Shown piece by piece: positions 9,834 to 20,472 of a stretch of DNA of 64,000 nt. The notes below the pieces were generated by a model. It ran no database searches. It was given only the letters and a program-made list of their open reading frames with translations, and was not told the DNA's origin. The DNA is taken from the NCBI RefSeq assembly GCF_000210295.1, contig NC_026743.1, positions 3,658,001 to 3,722,000 of the forward strand, written 5' to 3'. The translations under genes were made by a program, and so were the position numbers. Position 1 is the first letter of the stretch. Each line of letters opens with the position of its first letter. Origin of the DNA: Trypanosoma brucei gambiense DAL972. Lineage: Eukaryota > Euglenozoa > Kinetoplastea > Trypanosomatida > Trypanosomatidae.

Positions 9834-11498
9834 ATGAAGAAGAATAACTCCAAGGGTAACTCCAGTGCAAACAAAGCTTCGGCCGGAGACGTCTCTCAGG
9901 TGCAGTTCTGGAACTACTTGAAGAAAGGTGATGATGAAGGCCTGGAGAAAACCTTATTGCAGCGCGTTGAAAACTCAGAGACGGGTGAAGTGACGGTAGT
10001 GGTTAACTCGGCAGTGGCAAATCAGCTTGTCAATAGCCCCAATGCGAAGAAAATCCTTCCATTATCGTACGCCATAAGCCAAGGAATGAGTGAGCGGGGG
10101 CTGCACGCGCTTCTACTGGCAGGCGCCAAAATCGATGCTATGGATGGAACGTCCGAGCGCGCTACCGCGTTGCACGCTGCGTGCTGGGGCGAGAACGACA
10201 GCGCGGTAATGTTGCTATTACGTTGCGGGGCCAATCCCCTCGCGGTTGATTCCCAAGGTCGCACACCCCTTCACGTACTTGCTTCATTGAACGCCATATC
10301 GCTCTTCTCACTTGTTCTGGAGACGGTAACCAAATCTGGCGTGGACCAAAATACTTGTAGGGGAGATGATACCGAACAGCGGTTGGAGGGTCATCTTTCA
10401 CTGGAAGGTCATTCGCCGGTAATAGTCCCTGCTGAAAGACTTCTTGACAGCCGAGACAATGCGGGACTTACTGTTTTGCATACCGCCGTTTCCGACATTA
10501 GCAGCGGCTCGGATGGTGTGATCAGCAAACTACTGTCGTATTTGGAGGAAATGGCAAAAACAAGCGCGGACAAGGTGTCACGGTTGGTGAATATGACAAC
10601 TGACTCTGAAAGCACGGCACTCCATCTGATTCTGTCCTGGCCGAACTGCGATGAAGGTGTGATGATGCATACCGTAGAGCGGCTCCTCAAACTGGGGGCG
10701 TCTGCTAGTGCTGTTGATAAATATGGTCAAACGGCAGTCACAGTGGCAGTGACGACACACGTTGGGATTACGGTGGCAAACGTCGTACGATCGCTTTTGA
10801 GAAGTGTTGAGGAAGGTGAAGACAACGAGGCCCGTCTTAAGAATGTGTTCATGCAGTGTGATAATGAAAAAGGTTACGCGCTCATTCATCACGCCGTTGC
10901 TGCAAATAACATAGAAGTTGTGAAAGTTCTTGTGAACTTCCTTGGGGAGTTCGATGGAGCTTCTGGTTCGCAATACATTCGCCACTGGCTTGGTGGGCTG
11001 CTTACTGACAACAACGAAACGGTAGTGCAGCTAATTGTGGAATACGGTTGCGATGAAATAGCCGATCTCCTTATTGGATTCCAAGCTATAAACAAGATCG
11101 ATTACGAAAAATACAAGGAAGAACATGAAAAAATCAGGGAAGACGAGTCAGTTGGTAATTTGGAGGATGGCGATATCGACAGTAACGAGGAAGGGGGACA
11201 TGAAATTGGAGACGAGGTGGGGCTGCGCGGAAGACAGTTTGCTGGCCGTAGCACCGCAGCTGGTGCTTCTTCCGGAGGCTCGCGTATCCAGCTGGCACGG
11301 AGGGCGCGGGCACGGGCGCAGGCGCAGTCGGCAGCTCAGCGGAAGAAAGATGCACCGAGGCAAGACAGTGAGGTGGCGGATCGCCAGCGGAATGCCGCAC
11401 CTCTTTGGGTCATGTTATGTGCGGTCCTAATTTTCATTGCGTCAGCTGCGCTTGTTGGGTTCACGTTTAGGAATACCATTGTAAGTTTGTTCGGTTAA
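9834..11498 (+). CDS. Ankyrin-repeat protein with C-terminal membrane anchor
   Basis: The 554-residue protein begins with a lysine/asparagine/serine-rich stretch. It then contains ankyrin repeats, clearest at about residues 100-150 (RATALHAACWGENDSAVMLL, then GRTPLHVLASLNAISLFSLV) and again near 210-235 (LTVLHTAV) and 345-365 (YALIHHAVAANNIEVVKVLV). After an acidic segment (about 425-465) comes a basic Arg/Ala-rich stretch and a single hydrophobic helix at about 520-545 (LWVMLCAVLIFIASAALVGF). The last few residues lie beyond it, so it is predicted to be a tail-anchored protein facing the cytosol. Ankyrin repeats mediate protein binding; no partner can be inferred. The ATG is the first in frame after the putative splice acceptor. 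Confidence 0.85.
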   Translation: MKKNNSKGNSSANKASAGDVSQVQFWNYLKKGDDEGLEKTLLQRVENSETGEVTVVVNSAVANQLVNSPNAKKILPLSYAISQGMSERGLHALLLAGAKIDAMDGTSERATALHAACWGENDSAVMLLLRCGANPLAVDSQGRTPLHVLASLNAISLFSLVLETVTKSGVDQNTCRGDDTEQRLEGHLSLEGHSPVIVPAERLLDSRDNAGLTVLHTAVSDISSGSDGVISKLLSYLEEMAKTSADKVSRLVNMTTDSESTALHLILSWPNCDEGVMMHTVERLLKLGASASAVDKYGQTAVTVAVTTHVGITVANVVRSLLRSVEEGEDNEARLKNVFMQCDNEKGYALIHHAVAANNIEVVKVLVNFLGEFDGASGSQYIRHWLGGLLTDNNETVVQLIVEYGCDEIADLLIGFQAINKIDYEKYKEEHEKIREDESVGNLEDGDIDSNEEGGHEIGDEVGLRGRQFAGRSTAAGASSGGSRIQLARRARARAQAQSAAQRKKDAPRQDSEVADRQRNAAPLWVMLCAVLIFIASAALVGFTFRNTIVSLFG

Positions 11499-12123
11499 AG
11501 TGACAGCAGGCTAAAAAACTAATAACAAATATTATGATGGGATGCCTCCTATTTTTGGTGGTATTGAAAACGTCTACGTCATGGTTTGTTGATGCCTAAA
11601 TGTTTTGCCCATGCTCACTCTTGTAGGGTTCGCCGTTGCCGGAGATGGCGCAAGAGATGATTAAAAAATGTTCCCTGTGATACCTCTGAGTGATGGTGGG
11701 CTGCTCGCCGCATTCCTCTTGACTGTTGCCTTCCAAGGGAATCATTCTCTCGCGGAAACTATAAGAGTACCAAAATAAAGGAAATGACAGCGTTGGTCAT
11801 TCGCCTTCGTTTCGTCGTGACTCATTTTGTGTGACTGAGAAGCTGGGGAACAAACGTAAGACCCGCATCCTCCAACCTTAAACCATTTGTTTTGTAGGGG
11901 AACAGTTAAGGTGGGTGGACTTCGGAATGTCAGGTGGTTCTCCCCCTTTTTCCCCACGCGACAGCCGTGCCTTTTCTTCTGTATTGGGGCCTTTTGTGGC
12001 TAATCCGCGCGTGTGCAGATTTTAGGTCCTTCTTTTACATGATGTCCATGTGCATTTACTTTATTTTCTCCCTTTCCTCCTTTTTTTTTTCACCCTCACG
12101 CAGCTACACGTACCTTTTGAAAG
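11499..12123 (+). other. Intergenic region
   Basis: No gene is supported. The distal part (about 12060-12103) is a strong pyrimidine tract ending in CAG, annotated separately as a splice acceptor. Confidence 0.6.
12061..12103 (+). promoter_or_regulatory. Putative trans-splice acceptor for coiled-coil gene
   Basis: An almost uninterrupted pyrimidine tract (12064-12099, including ten T at 12081-12090) is followed by CAG at 12101-12103. It lies only 20 bases before the ATG at 12124, giving a very short predicted 5' UTR. It is one of the clearest acceptor-like sites of the window. Confidence 0.6.
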
Positions 12124-12981
12124 ATGAAGAATGCACTGGAGCAGCTTGATCGACATCCGCTTGTCAACTTCCAGATGGATGTCTCCCCTCTTTATAGTGC
12201 GTTGAAGAACATTATGCAAGAACAGATACAGCAGGCGCAGCTCCAGGAGAAAATCAGTCAGCGGCTAACCAATTTAGAGGCTGAGGTGCGCTCTGTTGGC
12301 GTGCGACAAAAGGAGTTTGAGGATTCATTAGATGCCTTAACACCAGATGCAAAGCTGCAGACACAACAAATCCTTAAGGAGCTTAGTACAAACATCAAGA
12401 ACCTCACATCCGACATGAAGAAAGTGCGGTATGATGTGGGAGAGGCAATGAGGACGGCTGTGGATGCGAAACGTGGCATACATGATTTAGAAAGTGAACT
12501 GTTATCTATACGGCAGCAGCAACGGGATTTCTCTGACCTCCATCAGGAGGTGATGCGGGAGCACTTGAAGTTTACAGCTGCCGTTAAAGATATTCGATGG
12601 AAGATAGAAGAACAGGAAAAACTAATCCAAGAATTTTCGCAGGTTAAACCCCAGAACACAAGTGAGGTGGATGAGTCGAAACTGCATGGCATGCTAAGTG
12701 CCCTGTGTGAGCGCACGGATCAAAACTTCCGAAGTGTTGAGGAGAGTTCTTTTGCCGTCGATGCCGAGCTTACGCGACTTCGTGCAGATATGAAATTTGT
12801 TCAAAATGAGGTGCGCATGTTAAGAAGCGAACTTCATCGCGGAGGTAATCATTTGCGCAGGGATGTGGGTTGTAGGCGACAGTCACCGCACGGTGGTTCG
12901 CAGGGCGCTGACAAAAGCGCGTTGAGGAATGAAGAGCATCTAAACGGCTACGAAAGTGCCAGTACACAGGGGGCATTGTAA
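12124..12981 (+). CDS. Coiled-coil protein of unknown function
   Basis: I do not recognise a family. The 285-residue product is almost entirely helical and charged. Heptad-like spacing of Leu/Ile/Val runs from about residue 20 to 175 and again around 195-240 (RTDQNFRSVEESSFAVDAEL then RLRADMKFVQNEVRMLRSEL). The last 45 residues are basic and polar without heptads. There is no signal peptide or membrane segment. The start is chosen because the ATG is the first one after the CAG acceptor at 12101-12103. Structural or cytoskeletal proteins of trypanosomes often look like this, but nothing here proves such a role. Confidence 0.75.
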   Translation: MKNALEQLDRHPLVNFQMDVSPLYSALKNIMQEQIQQAQLQEKISQRLTNLEAEVRSVGVRQKEFEDSLDALTPDAKLQTQQILKELSTNIKNLTSDMKKVRYDVGEAMRTAVDAKRGIHDLESELLSIRQQQRDFSDLHQEVMREHLKFTAAVKDIRWKIEEQEKLIQEFSQVKPQNTSEVDESKLHGMLSALCERTDQNFRSVEESSFAVDAELTRLRADMKFVQNEVRMLRSELHRGGNHLRRDVGCRRQSPHGGSQGADKSALRNEEHLNGYESASTQGAL

Positions 12982-14101
12982 TCCCGTTGATGTGAATGGA
13001 GGTTGCAGGAGGCAAAGGCATCTTTTGTCCTTTTGTTTTTTTCCCAACGCTCCCCCTTCCCGTCCCGAATGCGTGAAGTGAGTTGCAACTCTCCTCGGCG
13101 CCAACTCATCCTTGCGGTCATATATGTTGAGCCAAGGTTCACTGAATAGAATGCTATACTCCCCCCCCCTCCCCCCCCAAAAAAGAATAAAAATAATAAA
13201 TAAAGTAAGGTGTACAGCACGTAGGCTGTGGAATCATGTGAATTTTATCTTGCAGCCGCCGTGAGATTGCCCTTGTTTTTTTTTCGTTTTTCTTTTCGTT
13301 AATTTTTTTTTTTTGCTTTACTCAATTATTTGGTCAACATTAGTTTTGCTAAGCGTTGCTTTTTTTCTTTTTAGGAGCGAGGTATTGACCATGTATTGCA
13401 CTTTTTTTTTTGATGTGGGAAAAGAGGAGAAGGGTGAAAGCACTGTGTGTAATGTTTCGGAGAATCTTATCCCCGCAATAAGCTGAGTTTTTTTTTTTTG
13501 CTTCCTGTGTGTTTGCGTGTGTGAAGGTTACTATTCAAATGAGGAAATAGATTGTGCCATACTCACTTTGGTTTCCCCGTCAGGGAGGTGGCGCACAAGA
13601 TGCAGGGCGGGGGTGGGTGGGTGTATTCTTACCTTCCTCGTCATCCGTAAATACGCGTTACAGTAGCATAGAGGAAAAGAAAGTGTGTGTGTGTGTGGGG
13701 GGGAAGATATAGAAGACGGAGGAAAAGTGTAAAAGTTGGGAAAGGAATGTTGGATTTACATGTGTCCTCTTTTTTTTTGTTTCTCTGCTGTTCCTCTCAC
13801 CAAGGGTCTTAACTGCTTGGAAACCTTCTTATTTTCTTCGTTATATGCTCAGGCGCAGGTCATGTGGGTCCTTCTGCTTCCCTTTTCTTTAGGATCATCA
13901 CGCCCTCGCTTCAAACCCTTCAGTAATGGACACTTCCTTTCAGTATGACTGTTCCCATCTCTTCTTGTTGTTTTCGTGTCGTTATTTTCCTTTCCTCTCA
14001 AATACCTACGCTTTGGTACTTTGCAACACCTGTGTCTCCGTTACAACGTTCGCTTTTCAACATACGAAACCACTGTGTAAAGTAGTGTGGTTGACCAGGG
14101 G
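12982..14101 (+). other. Intergenic region, low-complexity
   Basis: No gene is supported. It holds paired C runs at about 13160-13178, several T runs of 8-10 (for example 13276, 13308, 13402, 13489), and a GT run running into a G run at about 13683-13704. A pyrimidine-rich stretch at 13760-13800 and another around 13960-14000 may feed splicing of the next gene. Confidence 0.6.
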
Positions 14102-15550
14102 ATGTACGTGGGTCCTTGGGAGGAGTACCGCCTCATGAAGGCCATGGAGGAGTTGTGTTGGCTTCGAAATCATGTCCAGGCGGACTCGATGGTACTTCCT
14201 TTACCATGTGATCCGGTTTCCACTCCTGGAAGTAGTCATCACCTCCGTCCCAGTTTAGAAACGGCTGGAGGATCCAGTCCGGTGCGAAGGCGGTTAGCCG
14301 ATTCTGCCAATGGCAACTTGCCAGGTTGTGGCAACAGCAGCGACAAGGTGAGGTCACCATCACGTGGAAGTGAGAACCGCGTCGGAGGTGGCCTTCCCGT
14401 TGCTTATGGTGGGAACTCGGTTCTCATGAAAACTGGAACGAATCAGCTGAACGCAGTACCCGGTCATTCGATCTTCAAGACACTGGGAGAGTTCCGTACC
14501 TCTTCATCTCCAATGTGCGAGAGGCTTGTTATTGAAGACCCAGGTACTGCCAGAGGACATGCCCAACCGAAATGTTGTGTGGATTCCGGTAGGCAACCTC
14601 TTGACGCACGGCAATCTGTAGAGGATAATTGTGTCCCCAGCACCACTTTTGAGCAGACTGTACATGTGGAATTGGGTACAGGAGTTATACTAAGGAAGTT
14701 GAGGAAAAAGAAAACAGTGTCGCCCTCACCACTCACAAGTAGCGAGTTCAGTTTACTGGATTCGGTGGAGGGCATCACGACCCAAAAAAGGCTAAACATG
14801 CTGAGAGAATTAGGGCTCGCCCCGCCTCTAGACACAAGGAGTAAGTACGTGCTGGCAAAGCAAAAGTTACCCCCAAGCAGTAGCTCAAACAAGGAAAAGG
14901 AGAAGGCTAAAATCGAAGAAATTCAGGAACAGATTGAACGGCGCCTCCGCCTGCAGATGTTGTACAGCGCTGGGAGAGACAGTGCGTCGCCTTTTCCCTA
15001 CGGCAGCGCGGAGGCGGCTTTAGAGAATTCTACAGGGAGTGCGAGTGTTGAGTGCCGTGAATTGGCCGCAGCACAAACCACCCCGCACGTACCGTGGGAC
15101 CTTCCAAATGTTGTGTCAATTAGTTCATTAGCGCAGGGCACCACAAGCACACCTCAATTCGTGACAAGCACTGAAAATAGGTTACACCAGGCCGCTGGTG
15201 TCAATGCTGAATCGCAGCGACTGCCTCTCTTGACACACCCGGGTGTTGCGAATATGCCAGCGAGCTCACTTCCATTCAGAGAGGGTAGTGAAAGGGTTGT
15301 TAGCACGGGTTTCACAACCGAAATGTGCCCACAAACGAAAAATATTGAGGTCAGAAGGCAATCAAGTGTGCGTACCCCACCACCATTGGGTGCTGGAATG
15401 CATAATCCGAGCGTTTCAGGGGGGATGCAGCCACAATCGTTGGACACCCCCGCCGTGACCAGGCAGGTGGAAGCAGAACAGTTTGATGATGATATGGTTG
15501 GTGACTTGATCAATTGGGCGGAACAGTTGGACCCTGATAGCATTGTTTGA
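14102..15550 (+). CDS. Hypothetical protein, conserved-looking N-terminus
   Basis: I do not recognise the family. The ATG at 14102 gives 482 residues; the frame is open slightly upstream but without another ATG. The N-terminus is compact and aromatic (MYVGPWEEYRLMKAMEELCW). Most of the protein is Ser/Pro/Gly-rich and probably disordered. In the middle lies a short ordered block, about residues 218-290: a segment containing TQKRLNMLRELGLAPPLDTR followed by a Lys/Glu-rich helix (EKEKAKIEEIQEQIERRLRL). The acidic C-terminus (DDDMVGDLINWAEQLDPDSI) could be a short binding motif. There is no membrane segment. The pattern suggests a scaffold or adaptor, but that is a guess. Confidence 0.75.
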   Translation: MYVGPWEEYRLMKAMEELCWLRNHVQADSMVLPLPCDPVSTPGSSHHLRPSLETAGGSSPVRRRLADSANGNLPGCGNSSDKVRSPSRGSENRVGGGLPVAYGGNSVLMKTGTNQLNAVPGHSIFKTLGEFRTSSSPMCERLVIEDPGTARGHAQPKCCVDSGRQPLDARQSVEDNCVPSTTFEQTVHVELGTGVILRKLRKKKTVSPSPLTSSEFSLLDSVEGITTQKRLNMLRELGLAPPLDTRSKYVLAKQKLPPSSSSNKEKEKAKIEEIQEQIERRLRLQMLYSAGRDSASPFPYGSAEAALENSTGSASVECRELAAAQTTPHVPWDLPNVVSISSLAQGTTSTPQFVTSTENRLHQAAGVNAESQRLPLLTHPGVANMPASSLPFREGSERVVSTGFTTEMCPQTKNIEVRRQSSVRTPPPLGAGMHNPSVSGGMQPQSLDTPAVTRQVEAEQFDDDMVGDLINWAEQLDPDSIV

Positions 15551-16786
15551 GTCCACAGTGGCGACAAAACTATTGCTCTGCTCGTAATGATTTTTTTTTT
15601 TTGCTGTTGTTGATGATGGAAACATGCTGCAAACAAGGGGATAAACGCCGACGGGCATGTGCTCATTCTTATTGGAGGAGAGGAGAATGGGGAATGGCGG
15701 AGACAGAAATGATCTGTTAAAAATATTGTATCATACTATTATTATTATTATTAAAACGTGCACAACGGCCCGCCCGCCCTACGAGGACACAATGTTCACA
15801 TTGAATGGGACGATGTATAGCACATTAGACGTGCGGTATTTGCGGTGTGTTGCTTTACTTGTGTGACACAAAAATGTTTTTCCGTACTTAGTCTGTTTTT
15901 TTTTTGTTTGATTATTTGTTTGTGTTTCCTTCTTTGCGATATAGCTTTTTCATCTGTCTCAGTATTGATGCAGCTTTCTCTTCATTTCCTTCCTTTGCGC
16001 GTGGGTTTGAAAGTTTCATCTTCGCTCACTTTAACGCAGGAATGGGTGTATTTCTTTCCTCCCTTACATGAGTGAGATGGCACCCATACGGTACCGTCAG
16101 CACACAAATATCACCTAACATATGTTTAAACGCCATATACATGAAGTGGGGGGTGCCACCAGAATGGTGAACTGGTTGAAAGGGAGGAAGGGGCACGAAA
16201 TGCTGAGAAATATTTGGGAGGGGAAGAGGGAGGGAAATGGAATTAAACAATGTGATATTCTGGGTCTGCGCACTGTACAATGAGATGCTAGCAATGGTAG
16301 CTTTTTTTATATATTATTTCCTTCCCCCCTTTACGTGTTCTTCACAACGATGCTTGTGTATACGTGTGCTGCTGCATAAGCACTTACCGTCCTTCGGCCA
16401 CCTCTTTCTTTCCTTCGTGTGGGTGTGGGTATGTATTGCTGCTCTTTTTATCCCTGTAGAGCGTGCCTTTTTAATTTCTCCTTTGATTTCTCATTTAATG
16501 GTAGCGTGGTTTCTCCTGTGTGTACCCACGCGAAGGGGGGAGAAACGGAAGGGGAAGGAGGAAGGAGCAAAACCACAGCAAATTAGTGGTTAGGGGTTAT
16601 CCAGTAGGGAAGGGTGGGGGTTGGGGAAAACGAGAAGAACGCCAATAAAACGAAGAAACGGGAAAGTAAAAGCAGTCGTTACCGAAGCGTTTCGGAATCT
16701 GGAAAAGGGGGTATAAATTGGTTTTTGAGGGCTGCAGTTAGCTGTTGTTATATATATATATATATGTATATTGGTTGCGTCTCGTA
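15551..16786 (+). other. Intergenic region
   Basis: No gene is seen. It contains T12 at about 15590-15601, a TTA microsatellite near 15738-15752, a purine-rich stretch at 16140-16240 and a TA microsatellite at 16750-16765 just before the VPS36 start. Confidence 0.6.
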
Positions 16787-18136
16787 ATGAGCTCATGGGA
16801 ATCGTGTGAGGATGGTAACCTCGTTCGCACTGGTGAAATCGTTCTGTTCGTGCAAAATGAGACCCGTTACCACGAAGGTGATGGCAATTTGAACTATGAC
16901 GAAGGCAAATTAACGCTTTCTACGGATAATATTTTTTTTCAGCCTAAGGGAGCAGGTCCAATTTTTCTAAGGATTCCCCTTGGTAACATTGACAGTCCAA
17001 GCGGTGGCCCAACCGTCGTGGCTCAGTCAGATGGGCGCAGTCCGAAGTTACACATCCCTCTCACAGAAAGCGGGCAAAAAGCGGTATTTTCTTTTAAAGT
17101 AGGCAACATCAAGGAGTTTTGTGAGACTCTTCGTGATGTGCTGCAGCAAAAATTGTTACTGCTCCGACGCAGTGAAATGTTGACGGAACCACTGCCATCT
17201 ATTACGGGCGTTGTCCAGGGGTCGAGTAAAGCAGCACGTGATGACAGTAGCGCAGCGCCAGCAAACGAGACCCTTTTAGCCTTTACGGACAAGGCTGGGA
17301 TCGCGGGTCTCATGCGGGCATCAGCGGAAAAGACGGCACAAGGGGAAACGTTACGTGACATTGATGATGTCATGCGTAATGCCTCCTCCCTTGTGGCATC
17401 CATTCGAAATCTGCAGCAAAAGCAGCAAAATATCGCTGGCACGACGAAGGCTGAAGATAACACGACAATTGAGAGCATCGAAGCAACGCTTGGCCTGGGT
17501 GCTACAGTGCGGGCATCGGGAGCCGGCTGGGGGCTTGTGAGTGCGCATGCGGGGTTTCACAAGGAACTTGCCTGGGAAATACATTCATGGATAACACACG
17601 AGAAAAACCATCATGTGTTCGGGTCGATGCCACTGATCCCGCTCATCGAGCTCTTCTCCTTGTATAACAAGGCTCGTGGCGAGTGCGATTTGGTATCAAC
17701 AAATGATGTGCTGCACGCATGTCGCGCGCTCGACCAACAGGAATATGCGCAATACACACTAAAGCGTCTCTCATCGGGTCGTTACGCTCTGCAACGCAAG
17801 GACCCCTCTATTGTACTGAAGAAGTTAGAACACATTCTTGGGCCTCGCTTATGCAACGAGAAGGAATCAGGAAAATTCACCACGTCAGCAGATTCTTCTC
17901 CTATTCACAACGGAAGGGATGGCGGGGTGGCACAGCCGGTGGCCCAAACGGCAGTATTTCCAGAATCTTCTTCTATGCTGAAAGGCGTCAACGAAGTGAC
18001 GTTTGCGTCTGTTTTGCATGTTACATGTTCGGTATCCATGGATCTTCTGGAGGAATTGGAATTGCAAGGTTACCTTTGCAGATCAGGTGGTGAGTTTGGT
18101 TGCTTTACGTTCCATTGGAATATATTTGTCTTTTAA
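16787..18136 (+). CDS. VPS36: ESCRT-II subunit VPS36
   Basis: Using the ATG at 16787, the product has 449 residues. The N-terminal 115 residues read as a GLUE (PH-like) domain: GEIVLFVQNETRYHEGD, a turn, KLTLSTDNIFFQPKG, then IPLGNID and a closing helix KEFCETLRDVLQQKL. After a linker comes an EAP30 domain starting TDKAGIAGLMRASAEK, running through a coiled segment and two winged-helix units (AWEIHSWI... with SMPLIPLIELFSLYNKARG; then the C-terminal LLEELELQGYLCRSGGE). This order matches VPS36, which bridges ubiquitinated endosomal cargo and phosphoinositides to ESCRT-III. There is no zinc finger inserted in the GLUE domain, unlike yeast. The frame is open a little further upstream only through TA-repeat sequence. 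Confusion with SNF8/VPS22 is unlikely because that lacks a GLUE domain. Confidence 0.85.
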   Translation: MSSWESCEDGNLVRTGEIVLFVQNETRYHEGDGNLNYDEGKLTLSTDNIFFQPKGAGPIFLRIPLGNIDSPSGGPTVVAQSDGRSPKLHIPLTESGQKAVFSFKVGNIKEFCETLRDVLQQKLLLLRRSEMLTEPLPSITGVVQGSSKAARDDSSAAPANETLLAFTDKAGIAGLMRASAEKTAQGETLRDIDDVMRNASSLVASIRNLQQKQQNIAGTTKAEDNTTIESIEATLGLGATVRASGAGWGLVSAHAGFHKELAWEIHSWITHEKNHHVFGSMPLIPLIELFSLYNKARGECDLVSTNDVLHACRALDQQEYAQYTLKRLSSGRYALQRKDPSIVLKKLEHILGPRLCNEKESGKFTTSADSSPIHNGRDGGVAQPVAQTAVFPESSSMLKGVNEVTFASVLHVTCSVSMDLLEELELQGYLCRSGGEFGCFTFHWNIFVF

Positions 18137-18621
18137 TTCAGAAGGATCTGTAGCGGGGATATGTGACTGGAGCACCTTCGCTGTGCATTGTGGGCTCTGC
18201 TTCTAATATTCTCTCCGTGAGTGGGCCAAGTTGCTTGAACTTATCTTCAGCCTATTCGTCGGCATACAATTGATCCCCGCCTTGGTTTGATAGTTGTTGC
18301 TGATTTTAAGTTGATTTGAATTCTTGTGGAGTGGGCGGGGTACCAATTGCATCGTCATCCCCATTTCCGACTTGCAAAGCAACTTTCCAATGATTTGTGT
18401 GAATCTACTCACGAGAATAAGAGAAAACAACCACTGCTGTCACCTCCATGTCACTGAATCTTCCTTCACTTACACACAAAAGTGCAATTTCTACATTCTT
18501 AATGCACATGTTCACTACATCTGTCTTGTATGGCAGCCACCGTCGGGGTAGAAAGAGGTAAGTAAGGGGGAAAAGAGGAATATTGATATTGTTTTCAAGC
18601 TTTTTCACCTGAAAGCGTCGC
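18137..18621 (+). other. Intergenic region
   Basis: No gene is seen. A mixed pyrimidine stretch at about 18430-18475 is the best candidate splice signal for the next gene. No repeats stand out. Confidence 0.55.
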
Positions 18622-20067
18622 ATGCGGGTCGATGTAGAAGCCGTCTTTGAAAAAATACGCCCCGCGCTGGAGGTTGCAGAGGTAGGCGCGTGGAGTAAGA
18701 CCGATATCGCGACGTTCATGTCACTGGTAAGCGGGTTCTGTGACATTCAACGCCAGCAACTGCGCGCTCGTCGTGGCAAGCGGCGCGATGGACATGACCG
18801 TGAACAAAATGTCGATAAAGAAGGCGGTTGCGAAGATGGCTGTGGCGTTAGGGGAGAGGATGGAGACAAGGAGGATGAAGCCTCCCTTGAGGCTGACAGT
18901 GTTGTGGTGTTGGAGATTCGCCGCTCCCTCACCAAATTGCGACACTACCTTCAGAAGCGGATTCCGTACGGCAGCATTTCCGAACCGGTTGTACCCCCGG
19001 CGCCGACCTCTCCTCAGGAGGGGGAAAACAGCTGTGGAGGTAGAGGGGCTTATAAAGCGCTGCAAAGTAGCAAACCCGTGGAGCCGCCCGTTTGCGCAGT
19101 AGACGCTTTTCTGTATCTCGAGGAGGACATTGATGCACTTGCAGATCAGGGCCATATATCACGGGAATATTGTCGCTCATGTGGGTCGGTGGACATCGGC
19201 CTCTGCCAATTTATTACCCACTCTTTCTCGCTTGAGCAGCTGATATTTCTTTCCTGTTTTCTACTACCTTCCTTTGGTGATACCTCCTATTGCCTAACAT
19301 CCGACAACGTCTGGCGACCTCGCCACAAAAACTGTCACACTGTGGCTGCCGCCTTTTCCTGTGAGCACGTTGTTGAAGTGGGTTCACGACTGGGGATCGT
19401 ACCTATGTCTTGTTACTTTGCCTCAGAGCAGCAACGCTTGCTCAACACCCGAAGGGTGACGGCGATTGAACTTGATAAAGAGTTGGTAGCGCTTCAGCAA
19501 GAGGTTTTCCAGAAATTCGCCAAGGGGCCCACTGCGGCTCACCTCAACCTTGTTCACAGTGATTGTTTTGAGGGTGAAGGATTGGAGGCCCTCCGATCCG
19601 CAGATATTATTATTTTGCATAATATATTTGAGTATTTTACGGCGAGCGCAGAGGAACATCTTCGTTCGTGGAAGCGCCTTCGCGCTGCTGTGGTCCGTAG
19701 TGGTCAGTTGCTGGTGTGTTGCCCATCTTTACAAGAAACTTTAGCTGCCTTCTCCGAGGACTGTGTGCGAAAAGTCTTCATAAATGAACAAGATAAAGTT
19801 GATTTCGTCCATGTCCATCAAAGTAACTCAGATGCGGGTAGGATTTCTCGCAAGCGATGTCGACAGCCGCCGCAGGAGCATTCGTTCACGTTGGATCAGT
19901 GGTGGCGCTCGTGGGTCAAAGAAATTGATGTGGAACACATTCGTCGGTCGTTCCTCACCGCACAGAGGTTTTGTGAGGAAGGCCACCCATGTGATTCTTC
20001 CTATGGAGACGCTGATGACGAGCTGGTGAAGGAACTGAAGAATATGAGAGTATACATGGTCCAATGA
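18622..20067 (+). CDS. Putative SAM-dependent methyltransferase, orphan family
   Basis: The 481-residue protein has a divergent class I methyltransferase core in its C-terminal half. Motif I is VVEVGSRLG (about residues 251-259), the acidic strand after it is VTAIELDKEL (about 279-288), and IIILHNIFEYF (about 334-344) sits where motif IV would be, followed by GQLLVCCPS. Before this core lies a block with ordered residues, EYCRSCGSVDIGLCQFITHS (about 182-201), containing a CxxC and a further Cys that could bind a metal. The first 140 residues are polar with an acidic Asp/Glu/Gly insert, probably disordered. I cannot name the substrate; protein or RNA are both possible. The methyltransferase assignment rests on motif reading and is moderately sure. 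Confidence 0.65.
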   Translation: MRVDVEAVFEKIRPALEVAEVGAWSKTDIATFMSLVSGFCDIQRQQLRARRGKRRDGHDREQNVDKEGGCEDGCGVRGEDGDKEDEASLEADSVVVLEIRRSLTKLRHYLQKRIPYGSISEPVVPPAPTSPQEGENSCGGRGAYKALQSSKPVEPPVCAVDAFLYLEEDIDALADQGHISREYCRSCGSVDIGLCQFITHSFSLEQLIFLSCFLLPSFGDTSYCLTSDNVWRPRHKNCHTVAAAFSCEHVVEVGSRLGIVPMSCYFASEQQRLLNTRRVTAIELDKELVALQQEVFQKFAKGPTAAHLNLVHSDCFEGEGLEALRSADIIILHNIFEYFTASAEEHLRSWKRLRAAVVRSGQLLVCCPSLQETLAAFSEDCVRKVFINEQDKVDFVHVHQSNSDAGRISRKRCRQPPQEHSFTLDQWWRSWVKEIDVEHIRRSFLTAQRFCEEGHPCDSSYGDADDELVKELKNMRVYMVQ

Positions 20068-20472
20068 GTCCAGGTTAATTGGTCCCACTAGGATGTTGCC
20101 GCACGGATCGACCCGGAGGTCCGAGGTATTTTATTGTTTGCTTCCCCCTATGCGTCTGGTGAGTTTATTTGTGACAAATATTGTACTCCCGCTCTCCCTC
20201 ATCTCCCCCTTTATCTATACGGTAAGCGTTAATCAATCGACTAATCGACCTAGTTGCGGTCCCACCATTTCTCAGGTAGTCTATGAGAAAGTGTTCTTGT
20301 ATGCGTGTATATGGGTGAGTACGTCTGCTTCGCTCCGCCAGCTGAAAGAAAATCACTGCTTCTTAAATCCATCGATGTGTTTTTTTTTTGTTTGCTCGGA
20401 TACAACGCGAAATAAATAACCACATCCTCGGATGAAATAGCAAAGGACCTGGAGAAGATAGGCCCGTCAGCA
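20068..20472 (+). other. Intergenic region
   Basis: No gene is seen. Pyrimidine-rich stretches at about 20185-20215 and a T run near 20382-20390 could act in splicing of the carrier mRNA. Confidence 0.55.
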
